Source: Odiellus spinosus
Taxonomy: Eukaryota; Arthropoda; Arachnida; Opiliones; Phalangiidae
Direction of reading: 5' to 3'
Length of the DNA: 64,000 bases
Assembly (NCBI GenBank): GCA_963920705.1
Contig: OY987238.1
Coordinates: 14,378,183-14,442,182, forward strand
Below, in pieces: positions 12,178 to 24,127 of this stretch. Numbering within the stretch: position 1 is the stretch's first letter; each line of letters opens with the position of its first letter. The notes beneath the pieces were generated by a model. That model made no database searches, had not been told where the DNA came from, and worked only from the letters and a program-made list of their open reading frames with translations. The translations under genes were made by a program, and so were the position numbers.

Positions 12178-12945
12178 CAATTTGAATAATTAAAAAGGCT
12201 TGAATATAATGTTGCATTTCATGTTCTTACGTAAATATTCGTATTAGGGCGTTGCACTTTGTCGCGCGTTGTTAAGGTTATATCTTGGGTGCGTTTATTA
12301 GGTAAGATTTTTGGCCCCAAGCAATATTATATCGGCAAATATGATGGTTTTATAATACGTTCGATAAAAATGGGGTGTCAATGGTCTCGAAATATAATTT
12401 TCGCGCCGAAAAATTGAAAAATGTTCGCAAAAAACTTGAAAAGCGTTAAAATTGACGACGCCAAAGTATTAAGCACGATTTTTTTTCGATGCAGCGTGAA
12501 CCAATAATCATTACCCATCACGACTAACTATACAAAATAACTATACGTATTATTAAAGAGATTGTTACGCGATGTTAATTAAGACAAATTAAATTAAATT
12601 GGGAATGGAAATTTAGTAAATTTTAACGGGTTTAATTTTGTCTATTAAAACTAAACAGCTTTCTCAAATAAAATCTTAAATTTTCTACCAACCCTTTAGT
12701 TTTGAAATCATACAACAAATCTATAATTTTGAAATCTCAAAATACATTATTGCCAAAATATCTGACACCTTAAACATGATTTGAGCAGAATTTTAGTAAA
12801 TTTTATAAATTTTCCTTGACCAAAAAGGTCTGATATCTTCCTTATTGACCACAATATAATTTGTTTGGAGCTCAATAAAAAACATTCCCAGACATTTTGG
12901 GCCTAATTTTTCGGGTATTCCTTGACAAATAGAAATATATTTTAG

Positions 12946-13282
12946 CAGAAGCCGATGAAACCCTCCTTTGAAGTCTACTACTCCAATGTTCCAGATAGCG
13001 CTCCTCTCTGTATGGGTAAAATTCACAATTTTACGAGTTAGAAGGGGTCCTACTTCATCCCCCCTGTCTACGGAAAATTGGAAATTCTCTCTCTCCACAA
13101 ACGACGACGTTTTTTGGACGAACTCCGAGGCTGCTAGAGATATTCGCTCGACGAACTCCCACTCCAAAAACATCTACCGTTAGGAGGCGTACGAATCGCG
13201 CTTTTTGAGAATAACCCATACAGAGAGGGGTAGACAAGACCAGGGACTAATAGACTTCAAAGGAGGGTTTCATCGGCTTCTG
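12946..13282 (+). mobile_element. Family A MITE, copy 4
   Basis: Flanked by ATTTTAG (12939-12945, 13283-13289). Diagnostic sites: TTAGAA and AGAATA; also CCAGGGACTA instead of CCCGGGAGTA near the right end. Confidence 0.96.
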
Positions 13283-14024
13283 ATTTTAGTCAAAAATATA
13301 CAAATTATTTTTGTAGATATATTTTGAATAGTTTTTGCTAATCAAGTTCGTGAAAAATGCGTGAAAATCTGTTGCAAATCTGGCGAAACAAACACTTTAA
13401 GCGATGATGGTAGTTTTTTTTATTTTATCTTTCGGGTTTTCTGGGCAGATAAAATCCTTATCAATGAAGGAAGGTTGTTTAAAGAGGTCTAATAAGCGAG
13501 AATCGTGACGCCCTAATGCTCCCAAGGTGTTGCCTCAAATTGGGAAACTTGTTTCACAGAGCGCTCATAATACCTATTAAACTTTTCGATATAACTATAA
13601 CAGTCGAGTTGCTTCGGTTTACAGAAACCCCTTACCCCCCGAAAAATATTCGACGCCATTTAAAATCCATCGTTTCACGTGTCATTAATTTTTACTAAGA
13701 TATATAGGTAGCGTTTAAAATTGGGATCTATAACTTTCATTACACGCGGGTTAGGCCTAAGTATAGACCTTGTTAAAGCCGATTTATTTAAAACTAGCCA
13801 GGAAATAGGCTTAACTAATCTTTAATAATAATAAAACAAAGTTCAAAATTAAATTGGGTTAGTAAATGTCCACCGATATAAACTCATCATCAAAAATGAT
13901 GTTTATAGTATTCGATGGCATTTCAAACATCTCGTGTAAAAAGTACCGTTAAAAGGGGGAGGGATGAAGTGTATAGAAGCGACTTATTCCACGATTCCAT
14001 CATCCCTGGGCCTTTTCTTAAAAC

Positions 14025-14363
14025 CAGAAGTAGATGAAACCCTCCTTTGAAGTCTACTACTCTAATGCTCGATATAGCGTTCCTCTCTGTATGGGTAAAA
14101 TTCACAATTTTACGAGTTAGAAGGGGTCCTACTTCATCCCCCCCTGTCTACGGAAAATTGGAAATTCTCTCTCTCCACAAACGACGACGTTTTTTTTGAC
14201 GAACTCCGAGGCTGCTAGAGATATTCGCGGGACGAGCTCCAGGTCCGAAAATATCTACCGTTAGGAGGCGTACGAATCGCGATTTTTGAAACTAACCCAT
14301 ACAGAGAGGGGTAGACAAGACCCGGGAGTAATAGACTTCAAAGGAGGGTTTCATCGGCTTCTG
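14025..14363 (+). mobile_element. Family A MITE, copy 5
   Basis: Flanks TTAAAAC (14018-14024) and TTATAAC (14364-14370), one mismatch. Left terminus has GTAGATG. Diagnostic sites: TTAGAA and AAACTA. Confidence 0.95.
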
Positions 14364-14727
14364 TTATAACCTAGCTCTTTTTGCAGTCGAGAAAAAATGA
14401 AAGTACTTTGGAGAAATAAAGAAATAAAAGACTTGGGAAGAAGAAGAAGAAGAAGAAGAATGAAGTCTTTTAAGTTTCTAAACGGATCAATCTTGGGGAT
14501 GCAGACTGCGTTGCGCAGAAAGGCAGCAAACCCTTCATCTTCTCTTTCCTTCTCACCAAGTGTAATGTTTCGCGCCAAAATTTCGAGCTATAGTATCTTC
14601 TCTATAGCTGGATTAAATTCGAAGCTAAAGAACTTTCATTTCTTCAAACTCAATACAGGCGAGCTAGTGATACCCGCAAAAAATCGGGGGGAAAAAAGCA
14701 AACTAAGTTACGTTCACACTCGACATA

Positions 14728-15006
14728 GTCCTGGTCGATTTGCCGGAAATGGGCCCTTGTCTCATAGCCGCGCCGCCATCTTTTTGTAGTAACAGGCTGC
14801 CAGACTATTTCTAATTTTATTTCCCACAAACCAAATTCAAGTTGTTAGTCCAACGCTTCCTACATGATAAAGTATAGGAGGCGTTGGTTAGTCTGTAGCT
14901 ATTTTCACACTACAAAAAGATGGCGGACGACACGTGACAAAAAGTTTTCCCCGCCAAAATTTTCGCGAGGTTCTCTAGACTTCCGGTTTTGGAAATCGAC
15001 CAGGAC
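14728..15006 (+). mobile_element. Family G element, copy 2
   Basis: TA on both sides; ends GTCCTGGTCGATTT and inverse. Closely resembles the copy at 3500, with the right-arm CACGTG site kept despite a one-base deletion. Confidence 0.85.
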
Positions 15007-15044
15007 TATTCTCAAAATCGATTTAATCGTTAAAAGCGAGAATG

Positions 15045-15490
15045 TGACCATTTTATTTGAATGCTTATTAGTTTAATCATACTATTAAAAGGCCATATTC
15101 AAAATTGTATACCTTTGGGTTGACGCGTTAGAAAGAAGCTTCAAAATTAAAATGAGTAAAAAATATTTAGGTAATTTCTGGATAATTTTCAAATGAAAGG
15201 TAGTTCAGTACTTTTATAAAGAAGACCGCCCGAAACCGACCTTATCACGCGTCAGAACGTGTAGGCTCTACAATACATCACGCAATCATAGTGATGACGT
15301 AGATTTTTCCTAAAATATTATTTTAAAAATTTCGAAAATGGGCGATTATAAAATATGTATTTTTACTGTCGTTGTAATTTTATTCTATGACATATGTATA
15401 TATATTTTTTGAATTGTTTTTTTAACGATTAACCCGAAAATATCACTCAATTTCAATTTGGAATTTGGAGTGCGTGAAAAAGCCATGACA
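15045..15490 (+). mobile_element. Family E copy
   Basis: Begins near GTGACCATTTTATTTGAATG, passes through the ATACCTTTGGGTTGACG block, then AAGACCGCCCGAAA and the GATGACGTAG site, and ends in the conserved core. Lies directly after family G copy 2. Confidence 0.75.
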
Positions 15491-15660
15491 TTTGTTAATT
15501 CAAAGAGACTCAATCTCAAGACATCGCAACATCTCTGACGTTTGACATTTGGTTTCCCCTTCGTGGGTGTGACGTCAATGCCACAAAAATATAGATTAAT
15601 TGAGAAGGGGTAAAAAATGGTTAAGATTATACAAATCTTGTTAACCACTTTACCAAATAT

Positions 15661-15996
15661 CAGAAGCCGATGAAACCCTCCTTTGAAGTCTACTATTCTA
15701 ATGTTCCATATAGCGCTCCTCTCTGTATGGGTAAAATTCACAATTTTACGAGTTAGAAGGGGTCCTACTTCATCCCCCCTGTCTACGGAAAATTGGAAAT
15801 TCTCTCTCTCCACAAACGACGACGTTTTTGGACGAACTCCGAGGCTGCTAGAGATATTCGCTCGACGAACTCCCGCTCCGAAAACATCTACCGTTAGGAG
15901 GCGTACGAATCGCGCCTTTTGAGAATAACCCATACAGAGAGGGGTAGACAAGACCCGGGAGTAATAGACTTCAAAGGAGGGTTTCATATACTTCTG
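15661..15996 (+). mobile_element. Family A MITE, copy 6
   Basis: Flanked by CAAATAT (15654-15660, 15997-16003). Diagnostic sites: TTAGAA and AGAATA. Right terminus reads CATATACTTCTG. A 204-codon reverse open frame running through it is non-coding. Confidence 0.96.
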
Positions 15997-16632
15997 CAAA
16001 TATTAACAATATCAAAAGTAGTCGAGTAGATTCTCTCTCGGTAGAATTTGTGAAAAAAAATAAATCAAATTTTTTTTGTCGCGCGGCGATATTCCGGGCG
16101 CCCAGGACGAGTCATTCAATCAAGGGAGTTATTGCTCGGGTTCTTGTTTGTTCTCCGCCTTCATTCGGAATGAAAAAACGCTTTTACGTCGCCGAATAAC
16201 CCGAAGAACGCGTCGAGACTGTTACGGTATAAATCAAAAGCAACTCGAGCCTGTTCAATTAAGTCGGACGAGATAGCCTCGCTCCGAAAGGATTACATTT
16301 TTGACGGTGGCCCCCGGGAGGACCCTGTTACGGGCCACGTTCCAACGTTTTATCATCTTTAACGATGATAGACGTTACTAAGCGTTATAAATTGTAATAC
16401 TGTTAAAACGGGTTAAAATAAGTCGCGGTAGAATTCGGAGCGTAGGATCATTTTCCAGAGATACAATTTTTTTTTACTCCCTCCTCCTAGCTGACTCTAT
16501 CGTAAGTCGTTTGTGTACGGTCCCAGATATGGAAATATTGCCACAGAAATTACCATACCGCGTAAGCCAAAGAAAATTATTTAAAAGACACGTTTAAATT
16601 TATTGGACCAGTAAGCGACATAAAGCGGTTAA
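15997..16632. other. Unassigned, less AT-rich stretch
   Basis: About 16080-16340 is richer in GC and CG pairs than its surroundings and has a 66-codon forward frame without recognisable similarity. It could be an exon or promoter of an unseen gene, but I cannot support either. Confidence 0.3.
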
Positions 16633-17152
16633 GAGCTCGGAATTCGTATCATTTTTATTAATTGGATAAAATCTACTAAATTCTGATGTATATTATCTGT
16701 TTGATTAAACTTATCTGTGTTAACTTATCCATATCCGTTTTTATCCAAAAATGGCCGCCTTATCTTAGAATATTATCCATCGCGTTAAACGCGAGGATAA
16801 AAATTTAATTCAAAATTTATTTTTCCGTGAAAAATAACGAATAAAAAGATGATTTAAAATCTTATCGTTTTATTTCTATTCTTCGAATTAAAAGTCAATT
16901 TGAAATATTGTTTCTTATATTTTAGACTAATTCTGGAAACGCCAATGTTTCTTATCCATCGTTATACGTTTGAAAACGAGATAATTTGTAGATAGATAAA
17001 GCGGCGAAGGCTTATCTTCGGGTAAACCTTATAACAATTATACGAATATAGAAATTTCATTGTTTTAGTTACGAACAATTTATCCAAAAATAAAATATCT
17101 GAAAATATCCGAAAATATACGAAAGATAATGGATCGATCCGATTCCGAGCTC
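16633..17152 (+). mobile_element. Family C element, copy 3
   Basis: Ends GAGCTCGGAATTCG and CGATTCCGAGCTC. Right flank TA, left flank AA (one change from TA). Shorter than the copy at 6648 by small internal deletions. Confidence 0.85.
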
Positions 17153-17554
17153 TAGTTACAAGAGATGTCTTTTGATTGGTCTAAGGTTCTCCTTTGAATT
17201 CAATGGAAATACGTCTGTAAAGACTGTTATTTTCCTTCAAATTTTAAACTCAAAATTGGAAGTTCGCCGGCTGGAAGTCATTTTTTCACCATATAATATA
17301 ATATTATGAACCTGATTATTGTTCGCCACAATTCACCAGTCATAAAAACAGCTGGTGATATAGCCAAGGCTTAAAAGTCCCTAACCCGGGCAATGCTTTC
17401 TAGAACAAATCAATTAAGAGAGCCTGCTTTTGACGGCGCGACACGCGACCAGAACAATAAAAAAAAATATAATAAAAAAATACAACTAAAGTTATCCGGT
17501 TCGGATGAAATCTTCACCACGAAGAAAGCCAGGCTTTCTATATTATTTTATTAA

Positions 17555-18005
17555 AGGGAGAATGAAATGGGCAATTAAATATTCTAGTTAAAACATGATA
17601 ATGTGTAGGAACTTTTATAATACCCTCTTCAAACGAAGCGTAACTAATCGGGGTTTAATCAAAATTAACTGAAATTTATTGAACTGAGAAGGCTTTGTAA
17701 ACCTCGGTTAAATCTGATTAAACCGGCTAATTAACTTTAAATAAACTTTGTCCAATGTATTAGAACTAATAGATTGAAAGGTAAGGAGACGTTTATAGAT
17801 TCATGACATAATTCCTTGCTTTTCCTAATACTTAAAAAGATAAAATGAAAACCTTGGAATATTTCTAGTTAAAGTGATTTTAGGATAGATAAGACCCTAA
17901 ACCGTAGTTAAGCCTAATTAAAAACCAATTAATTTTGAAAATAAAAAGAGATCACTTCCTGAACTCAAAAAAATAAAAATGTTAAAAATAGGTTTCATAT
18001 TTCCT
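17555..18005 (+). mobile_element. Element M, TTAA-flanked MITE
   Basis: Left flank TTAA at 17551, ends AGGGAGAATGAAATGG and GGTTTCATATTTCCT. Its right TTAA (18006-18009) is also the left TTAA of family D copy 2. Confidence 0.7.
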
Positions 18006-18009
18006 TTAA

Positions 18010-18443
18010 AGGGAGAATGCAACCTAATTACAAGTGATTTTTTATCGATTCCTTATCGTTTAAATATCCCTAATCCACCGATAAAAAGTTTACAATACAA
18101 ATATTAGACTAGAAATAAATTTAAAACTTACCCTGAAAATAGGCTTAGCGGGATTCGTGGAGATCCTGAATCGCGTCCGTGTCAGGTCTAGCGACCAATG
18201 AGCGAAGGCCCGTCGTTCACGCGAGATCTCCACGAGACTTACGTCGCGCGCGATTGGTCGCTAGACCTTACACGCGAGGAAATCAGGAGCTCCATGAATC
18301 CCACTAAGCCTATTTTCAGGGTAAGTTTTAAATTTATTTCTAGTTTAATAGTTGTTTGTAAATTTTTTAAATAGTGGATTAGGCCTATTTAAACAATAAG
18401 GAATCGATAAAAAAATCACTTGTTGTTAGGTTGCATTCTCCCT
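18010..18443 (+). mobile_element. Family D element, copy 2
   Basis: TTAA on both sides; long foldback arms as in the copy at 8231. Slight internal changes, such as CCCTAATCC for GCCTAATCC in the left arm. Confidence 0.93.
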
Positions 18444-18898
18444 TTAAGAGAGTCATTTTCAATTTATTAATAGTTCTAATTCAATGAACGTGGTTATTTT
18501 TTTTTTTTTTTTTTTTTCATTTCTTTTGGATGTTGTTGGATAGAAATATAATTGAAAAATGAAAAAGGGGCGAGGTTGGATGTATTTGACAATGGTGTGG
18601 GTGGAATCCTTGAGAGTCGACATTTTTCTAAAATCTAAAGCTCAATTTTTCAAAACCCCAAAAACCAAAGAGAATCGTATTAAAGGGATAATAAAGATGA
18701 TTCATTTTAATCTCAATAAGTAGTTTTTTCCCCGATATTTGACGTATTATATTTCTGGAAGGTAATTAATGATAATTTTCATACGAAAGGTAGTTGACTT
18801 AATCTAGATTTAAGTACTTTTACGAAATAGACCGCGCGAAAGTGACCTTATTAATAAAATATAATTTTCTTCTATGACATACGTATATCAGGGTTGCC

Positions 18899-19372
18899 AC
18901 ATTTTTATCAGATTCAAATTCCCTGACTTTTCCAGGTTTTTCCCTGACCTTTTCCAACGATTTTCCCTGACCGTTTGAGCTAACACTACCCAATTTTTAA
19001 CCTTTTATTTTTTATATTACTTAAAAATAAATATTTTAAATAACATGGTAATCATTTAGGTTGTTTTAAGCCTTTGCTTCAAATCAAGATAATGATTGTA
19101 ATATCCTGGCTTCTTGACAGATCTTTAAATTCCCTGACTTTTCCCTGACCTTTTTGGTTCATTTTCAAATTCCCTGACTTTTCCCTGACCTTTTTGGTTA
19201 ATTTTTAAATTCCCTGACTTTTCCCTGACCTTTTTGGTTAATTTTCAAATTCCCTGACTTTTCCCTGACCTTTTTGGTTAATTTTCAAATTCCCTGACTT
19301 TTCCCTGACCTTTTTGGTTCATTTTCAAATTCCCTGACTTTTCCCTGTTTTCCCTGACCTGTGGCAACCCTG
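18899..19372 (+). mobile_element. Family F element, copy 1 (5-bp TSD)
   Basis: Ends CAGGGTTGCCAC and GTGGCAACCCTG, flanked by TATAT on both sides. The inside holds about five 40-bp units built on CCCTGACTTTTCCCTGACCT. CAGGG ends with a 5-bp duplication suit the hAT5-like group. Confidence 0.9.
19120..19345. repeat. 40-bp tandem units inside family F
   Basis: Repeats of CCCTGACCTTTTTGGTTAAT plus CAAATTCCCTGACTTTTC. The two other F copies in the window have fewer or altered units, so copy-number change within the element explains their different lengths. Confidence 0.85.
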
Positions 19373-19467
19373 TATATATATTTTGAATCGTTTTTTAACG
19401 ATCAACCCGAAAATATCACTCAATTTCCATTTGGAGCTTGTGAAAGAACCGTGACAGTATGACTTTA

Positions 19468-20602
19468 AATAAAAATTATTGACAAAACTCAAAAATTGAT
19501 ATAATTGTTCGATTTTCGAAATCTAATCTATAATAATAATAAGGGTGGCACGCGTTAGTCTTCAATCCATTTCCTCAAGAGGGTAAGAAGACATGGTTGA
19601 GTAATTTCAAATTTTTCAATTGAATCTGTCACAGGGGGGGGGGGGGGGGCTAGGGGAAAGATACGTAGGCTCTCTCCCTAGACACATTCGCTGCTTAAAA
19701 TAAATTAGCCAATAAAAAGATAGCAACGCGAACCGGAGCGGTGTCTAAAAGTCATTACGAGCCGTCATTTTTCAACGAGCAACGGGTGTAACTAGAGATT
19801 TTTCCACGTTTCTCGTTCATTCAAAGAAAGCGAATAAAAGTTAGTGAAAGGGTTTTAAAATATAAACGGTCCTAAAGGGTTTTTGAACCCTATTTTTACA
19901 ATTACAGTAATATTTTAGTTTCGAAGGATTATTAAAAAAAACTGTATTACAGCGACAGTAAAAATATATATTTTATTAATTTTCGAAATTGTTTAAAATA
20001 AAAATTCCCCAAAGATACTACGTCATCAGTAGGGTCACTGTAGAGTTGCCTACAGTGAGTGATAAGGTCGCTTTCGCGCAATCTTTTTCGTAAAAGTACC
20101 TAGCCCATTGATACGAATGGTAGGACTAAAAAAATAAAAGTTAACCTATTTTTAATAAATTTGTTTTTCACGCAATTTACGAAGGGGCTTGAAGATTTCT
20201 TTTGAACGGGGGGTACAGATTTTGGCCGAAAAACTAGCGAATAATATTACAGGGCTAGAGGAAGCTCAGGAGGCCTTTTACATGAAAAACGATGACCATT
20301 ATGTAAGAGTAAAAAAAAAAAATAATAAAAAATAAAGGAATTTTTTGGAAGGAAATCTTTTCCAGAGCTCTTAAGCGAAAAAGAAAGAGGTAGGGAAGAC
20401 TCCGGTGATTTATTATTCTTCGGGGAGGTGCGAATCACTTCCGCTTGTTTCAAAGAACTATCTTTGTACTCCACGCATGCGCGCAACCCACATTTAAAAG
20501 AAGATTGCGAAGAATAGAAACGAAATTTAAAAAGGTCGACTATGAAAGTATATTTTGAACGCCTTTCGTGGAAAGATTTTGACTACGATTTGAAGAACCC
20601 CT
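19468..20602. other. Unassigned; G and A runs
   Basis: A run of about 13 G lies near 19636, and A-rich tracts near 20309. No gene or element apart from the E fragment at 19946. Confidence 0.5.
19946..20130 (-). mobile_element. Family E fragment
   Basis: Matches the ACAGCGACAGTAAAAATA junction, TACGTCATCA and the GATAAGGTCGCTTTCGCGC segment; the core beyond the ATATAT tract is missing. Confidence 0.65.
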
Positions 20603-20735
20603 TTAAAAGGAAAATGCAACCTAGCAACAACTGATTTTTAACGATTCCTTATCGTTTAAATAGCCCTAATCCAACAGTAAATATATATTACCAACGAATA
20701 TTAAACTAAGATTATTTATACCAACAATAGGGGTA
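20603..20735 (+). mobile_element. Family D left-half fragment
   Basis: Starts near TTTAAAAGGAAAATGCAACC and matches the D left arm through TTCCTTATCGTTTAAATA. The matching right arm was not seen; the 20/21-bp array starts about 100 bp on. Confidence 0.6.
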
Positions 20736-20833
20736 CGCCTGTAAAAATGTTTCAACCTTCTAGCTTTGAAGTTCGCGGTGAAGATGAACTGCCCCTTAAC
20801 CATGAATAATAAAAAATTATTTTCCAATATAAA

Positions 20834-22940
20834 TGGTTGGAGAATGTTGAAAAATTGGTTGGAGAATGTTGAAAAATGGTTGGAGAATGTTGAAAAATGG
20901 TTGGAGAATGTTGAAAAATGGTTGGAGAATGTTGAAAAATGGTTGGAGAATGTTGAAAAATGGTTGGAGAATGTTGAAAAATGGTTGGAGAATGTTGAAA
21001 AATGGTTGGAGAATGTTGAAAAATGGTTGGAGAATGTTCAAAAATGGTTGGAGGACGTTCAAAAATGGTTGGAGAACGTTCAAAAATGGTTGGAGAACGT
21101 TCAAAAATGGTTGGAGAACGTTCAAAAATGGTTGGAGAACGTTCAAAAATGGTTGGAGAACGTTCAAAAATGGTTGGAGAACGTTCGAAAATGGTTGGAG
21201 AACGTTCGAAAATGGTTGGAGAACGTTCGAAAATGGTTGGAGAACGTTCGAAAATGGTTGGAGAACGTTCGAAAATGGTTGGAGAACGTTCGAAAATGGT
21301 TGGAGAACGTTCGAAAAGGTTGGAGAACGTTCGAAAAGGTTGGAGAACGTTCGAAAAGGTTGGAGAACGTTCGAAAAGGTTGGAGAACGTTCGAAAAGGT
21401 TGGAGAACGTTCGAAAAGGTTGGAGAACGTTCAAAAATGGTTGGAGAACGTTCAAAAATGGTTGGAGAACGTTCAAAAATGGTTGGAGAACGTTCAAAAA
21501 TGGTTGGAGAACGTTCAAAAAGGTTGGAGGACGTGGAAAAAGGTTGGAGGACGTGGAAAAAGGTTGGAGGACGTGGAAAAAGGTTGGAGGACGTGGAAAA
21601 AGGTTGGAGGACGTGGAAAAAGGTTGGAGGACGTGGAAAAAGGTTGGAGGACGTGGAAAAAGGTTGGAGGACGTGGAAAAAGGTTGGAGGACGTGGAAAA
21701 AGGTTGGAGGACGTGGAAAAAGGTTGGAGGACGTGGAAAAAGGTTGGAGGACGTGGAAAAAGGTTGGAGGACGTTGGAAAAAGGTTGGAGAACGTTGAAA
21801 AAAGGTTGGAGAATGTTGAAAAAAGGTTGGAGAACGTAAAAAAAGGTTGGAGAACGTAAAAAAAGGTTGGAGAACGTGGGAAAAGGTTGGAGAACGTGGG
21901 AAAAGGTTGGAGAACGTGGGAAAAGGTTGGAGAACGTGGAAAAAGGTTGGAGAACGTGGAAAAAGGTTGGAGAACGTGGAAAAAGGTTGGAGAACGTGGA
22001 AAAAGGTTGGAGAACGTGGAAAAAGGTTGGAGAACGTGGAAAAAGGTTGGAGAACGTGGAAAAAGGTTGGAGAACGTGGAAAAAGGTTGGAGAACGTGGA
22101 AAAAGGTTGGAGAACGTGGAAAAAGGTTGGAGAACGTGGAAAAAGGTTGGAGAACGTGGAAAAAGGTTGGAGAACGTGGAAAAAGGTTGGAGAACGTGGA
22201 TAAAGGTTGGAGAACGTGGAAAAAGGTTGGAGAACGTGGAAAAAGGTTGGAGAACGTGGAAAAAGGTTGGAGAACGTGGAAAAAGGTTGGAGAACGTGGA
22301 AAAAGGTTGGAGAACGTGGAAAAAGGTTGGAGAACGTGGAAAAAGGTTGGAGAACGTGGAAAAAGGTTGGAGAACGTGGAAAAAGGTTGGAGAACGTGGA
22401 AAAAGGTTGGAGAACGTGGAAAAAGGTTGGAGAACGTGGAAAAAGGTTGGAGAACGTGGAAAAAGGTTGGAGAACGTGGAAAAAGGTTGGAGAACGTGGA
22501 AAAAGGTTGGAGAACGTGGAAAAAGGTTGGAGAACGTGGAAAAAGGTTGGAGAACGTGGAAAAAGGTTGGAGAACGTGGAAAAAGGTTGGAGAACGTGGA
22601 AAAAGGTTGGAGAACGTGGAAAAAGGTTGGAGAACGTGGAAAAAGGTTGGAGAACGTGGAAAAAGGTTGGAGAACGTGGAAAAAGGTTGGAGAACGTGGA
22701 AAAAGGTTGGAGAACGTGGAAAAAGGTTGGAGAACGTGGGAAAAGGTTGGAGAACGTGGGAAAAGGTTGGAGAACGTGGGAAAAGGTTGGAGAACGTGGG
22801 AAAAGGTTGGAGAACGTGGGAAAAGGTTGGAGAACGTGGGAAAAGGTTGGAGAACGTGGGAAAAGGTTGGAGAACGTAAAGAAAGGTTGGAGAACGTAAA
22901 AAAAGGTTGGAAAATGTTGAAAAAAGGTCGGAGAATGATG
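20834..22940. repeat. 2.1-kb tandem array, 20/21-bp unit, about 104 copies
   Basis: Unit GGTTGGAGAACGTGGAAAAA and relatives. Ordered blocks: 21-bp GTTGAAAAAT, GTTCAAAAAT and GTTCGAAAAT forms, a 20-bp GTTCGAAAA block, GTTCAAAAAT again, a GGACGTGGAAAAA block, then GTGGGAAAA / GTGGAAAAA / GTGGGAAAA. All three forward frames stay open over long parts because the unit lacks stops. One strand is nearly all purine apart from TT and C-T pairs. Confidence 0.97.
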
Positions 22941-23336
22941 TAATATGGAAAATAATGTAAGAATATTGTAAAGTATATTTATTTTTCCCTAATAACGAAA
23001 AAATAATCTGATTAAGGAGAGCTTTAAAATGAGGCCATGTTTGGTATCGAGAAGTCTTATTTTAGGACCACCCAACACGTTCCTTGCTTCAACAAAATCG
23101 TGTACCTAAATTACACTCAAAAGCGGAATAGTAATTTTTCAAGTTTGTGTGTTTTAACAGCGGGATTAGCTGAAAAATGAGCTTTATAGAAAGACTAGAT
23201 ACTTGAAATTCACTTGGAAATTTAAAGGGAGAATGAATCGACTCGATTTAAAAGCGACTGAATAAAATATAAGATTTGTTTATGGAAGTTTTAAAATACT
23301 CGTGATATATCTAAGAACCGCGAAAAATAATGAAGT

Positions 23337-23502
23337 TGTGGAGGTTGAAAAATATTTTTCACGAACTCCAAATGGAATTTGAGTGATATTTTCGGGTTGA
23401 TCGTTAAAAAACGATTCAAAATATATATACATATGTCATAGAATAAAATTACAGCGATGGTAAAAAATACTTATTTTATAATCGCCCATTTTAGAAATTT
23501 CA
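23337..23502 (-). mobile_element. Family E fragment
   Basis: Contains CACGAACTCCAAATGGAATT, the CGTTAAAAAACG hairpin and ACAGCGATGGTAAAAA. No TTAA end is visible. Confidence 0.75.
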
Positions 23503-23780
23503 AAGTGGAATTAGTTCAAGCGTATTCAATTACATACTATTCTAAACGTTACAATCTTGAATGTCATATAAATTCTTATTGAAAAACGGGTTTTCCCATA
23601 GTATTTTAAATCCTTTCGAAGGTTGTACCCCGAGAGTACTCTCCAATTAATGAAGACAGAGGTTGCTACTTATTAATAATTCCAGTTTTGGGAATAATGG
23701 GCAAACTATTGTTTAAACTAAGTAGTTCATCTCGGGTAAGAGTCACTCCACGACTAGAGATTAAGCAGATTAATTTTTAA

Positions 23781-24062
23781 AGTGAGGATGAAGTAGCAAA
23801 TGTTATTTTTTTTAATTTCTATCCACATAATTAATATTATCAGGAAAAAAAAGATTAATGTGGTCAAAAATGGTTTAAATTGAAAAATTTCAATTTGACC
23901 AAATAGACCAAAGGAAATAATATGAATTGAATAAAATTGGACCAAAATTTTAGTCCATTTTGGTTGAATTCAGATTACTTAATTTCATATATTTATTTTT
24001 AATTCTATTGGTATTGCCTAATTTGGACCATTTTTAACCAAATTAAAGATATTTCCTCACTG
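23781..24062 (+). mobile_element. Possible inverted-repeat element
   Basis: Starts AGTGAGGATGAAGTAG after TTAA and ends TTTCCTCACT. Only eight bases are clearly inverted, and the right flank is GCAT, so the call is tentative. The AGTGAGG start recalls family E. Confidence 0.3.
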
Positions 24063-24127
24063 CATAAGCGTATTTCTTTCATTATCCTATGGGAGCGTAT
24101 TAAAATTAAAAGTAAAACTGACGTCAT

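Larger units (their letters stand above)
11160..14017. other. Unassigned apart from elements L and A
   Basis: Remaining sequence is AT-rich with no frame over 130 codons; the 126-codon reverse frame at 12793-13173 lies mostly in family A copy 4. Confidence 0.5.
18776..19463 (+). mobile_element. Family E copy, interrupted by family F
   Basis: E sequence runs to 18898, is broken by the F element at 18899-19372, and resumes at 19373 with ATATATTTTGAATCG. It ends GTGACAGTATGACT before TTAA. The nesting dates F as younger than this E copy. Confidence 0.8.

Noticed and set aside
14397-14789. 130-codon forward frame
   Set aside because: Begins in a GAA microsatellite and ends inside a family G element.
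15385-15999. 204-codon reverse frame
   Set aside because: Most of it is family A copy 6; the same peptides appear in every A copy and change frame between copies.
20766-22943. Open frames of 230-358 codons on both strands
   Set aside because: They follow from a stop-free 20/21-bp tandem unit. All three forward frames are open and the products are pure repeats.
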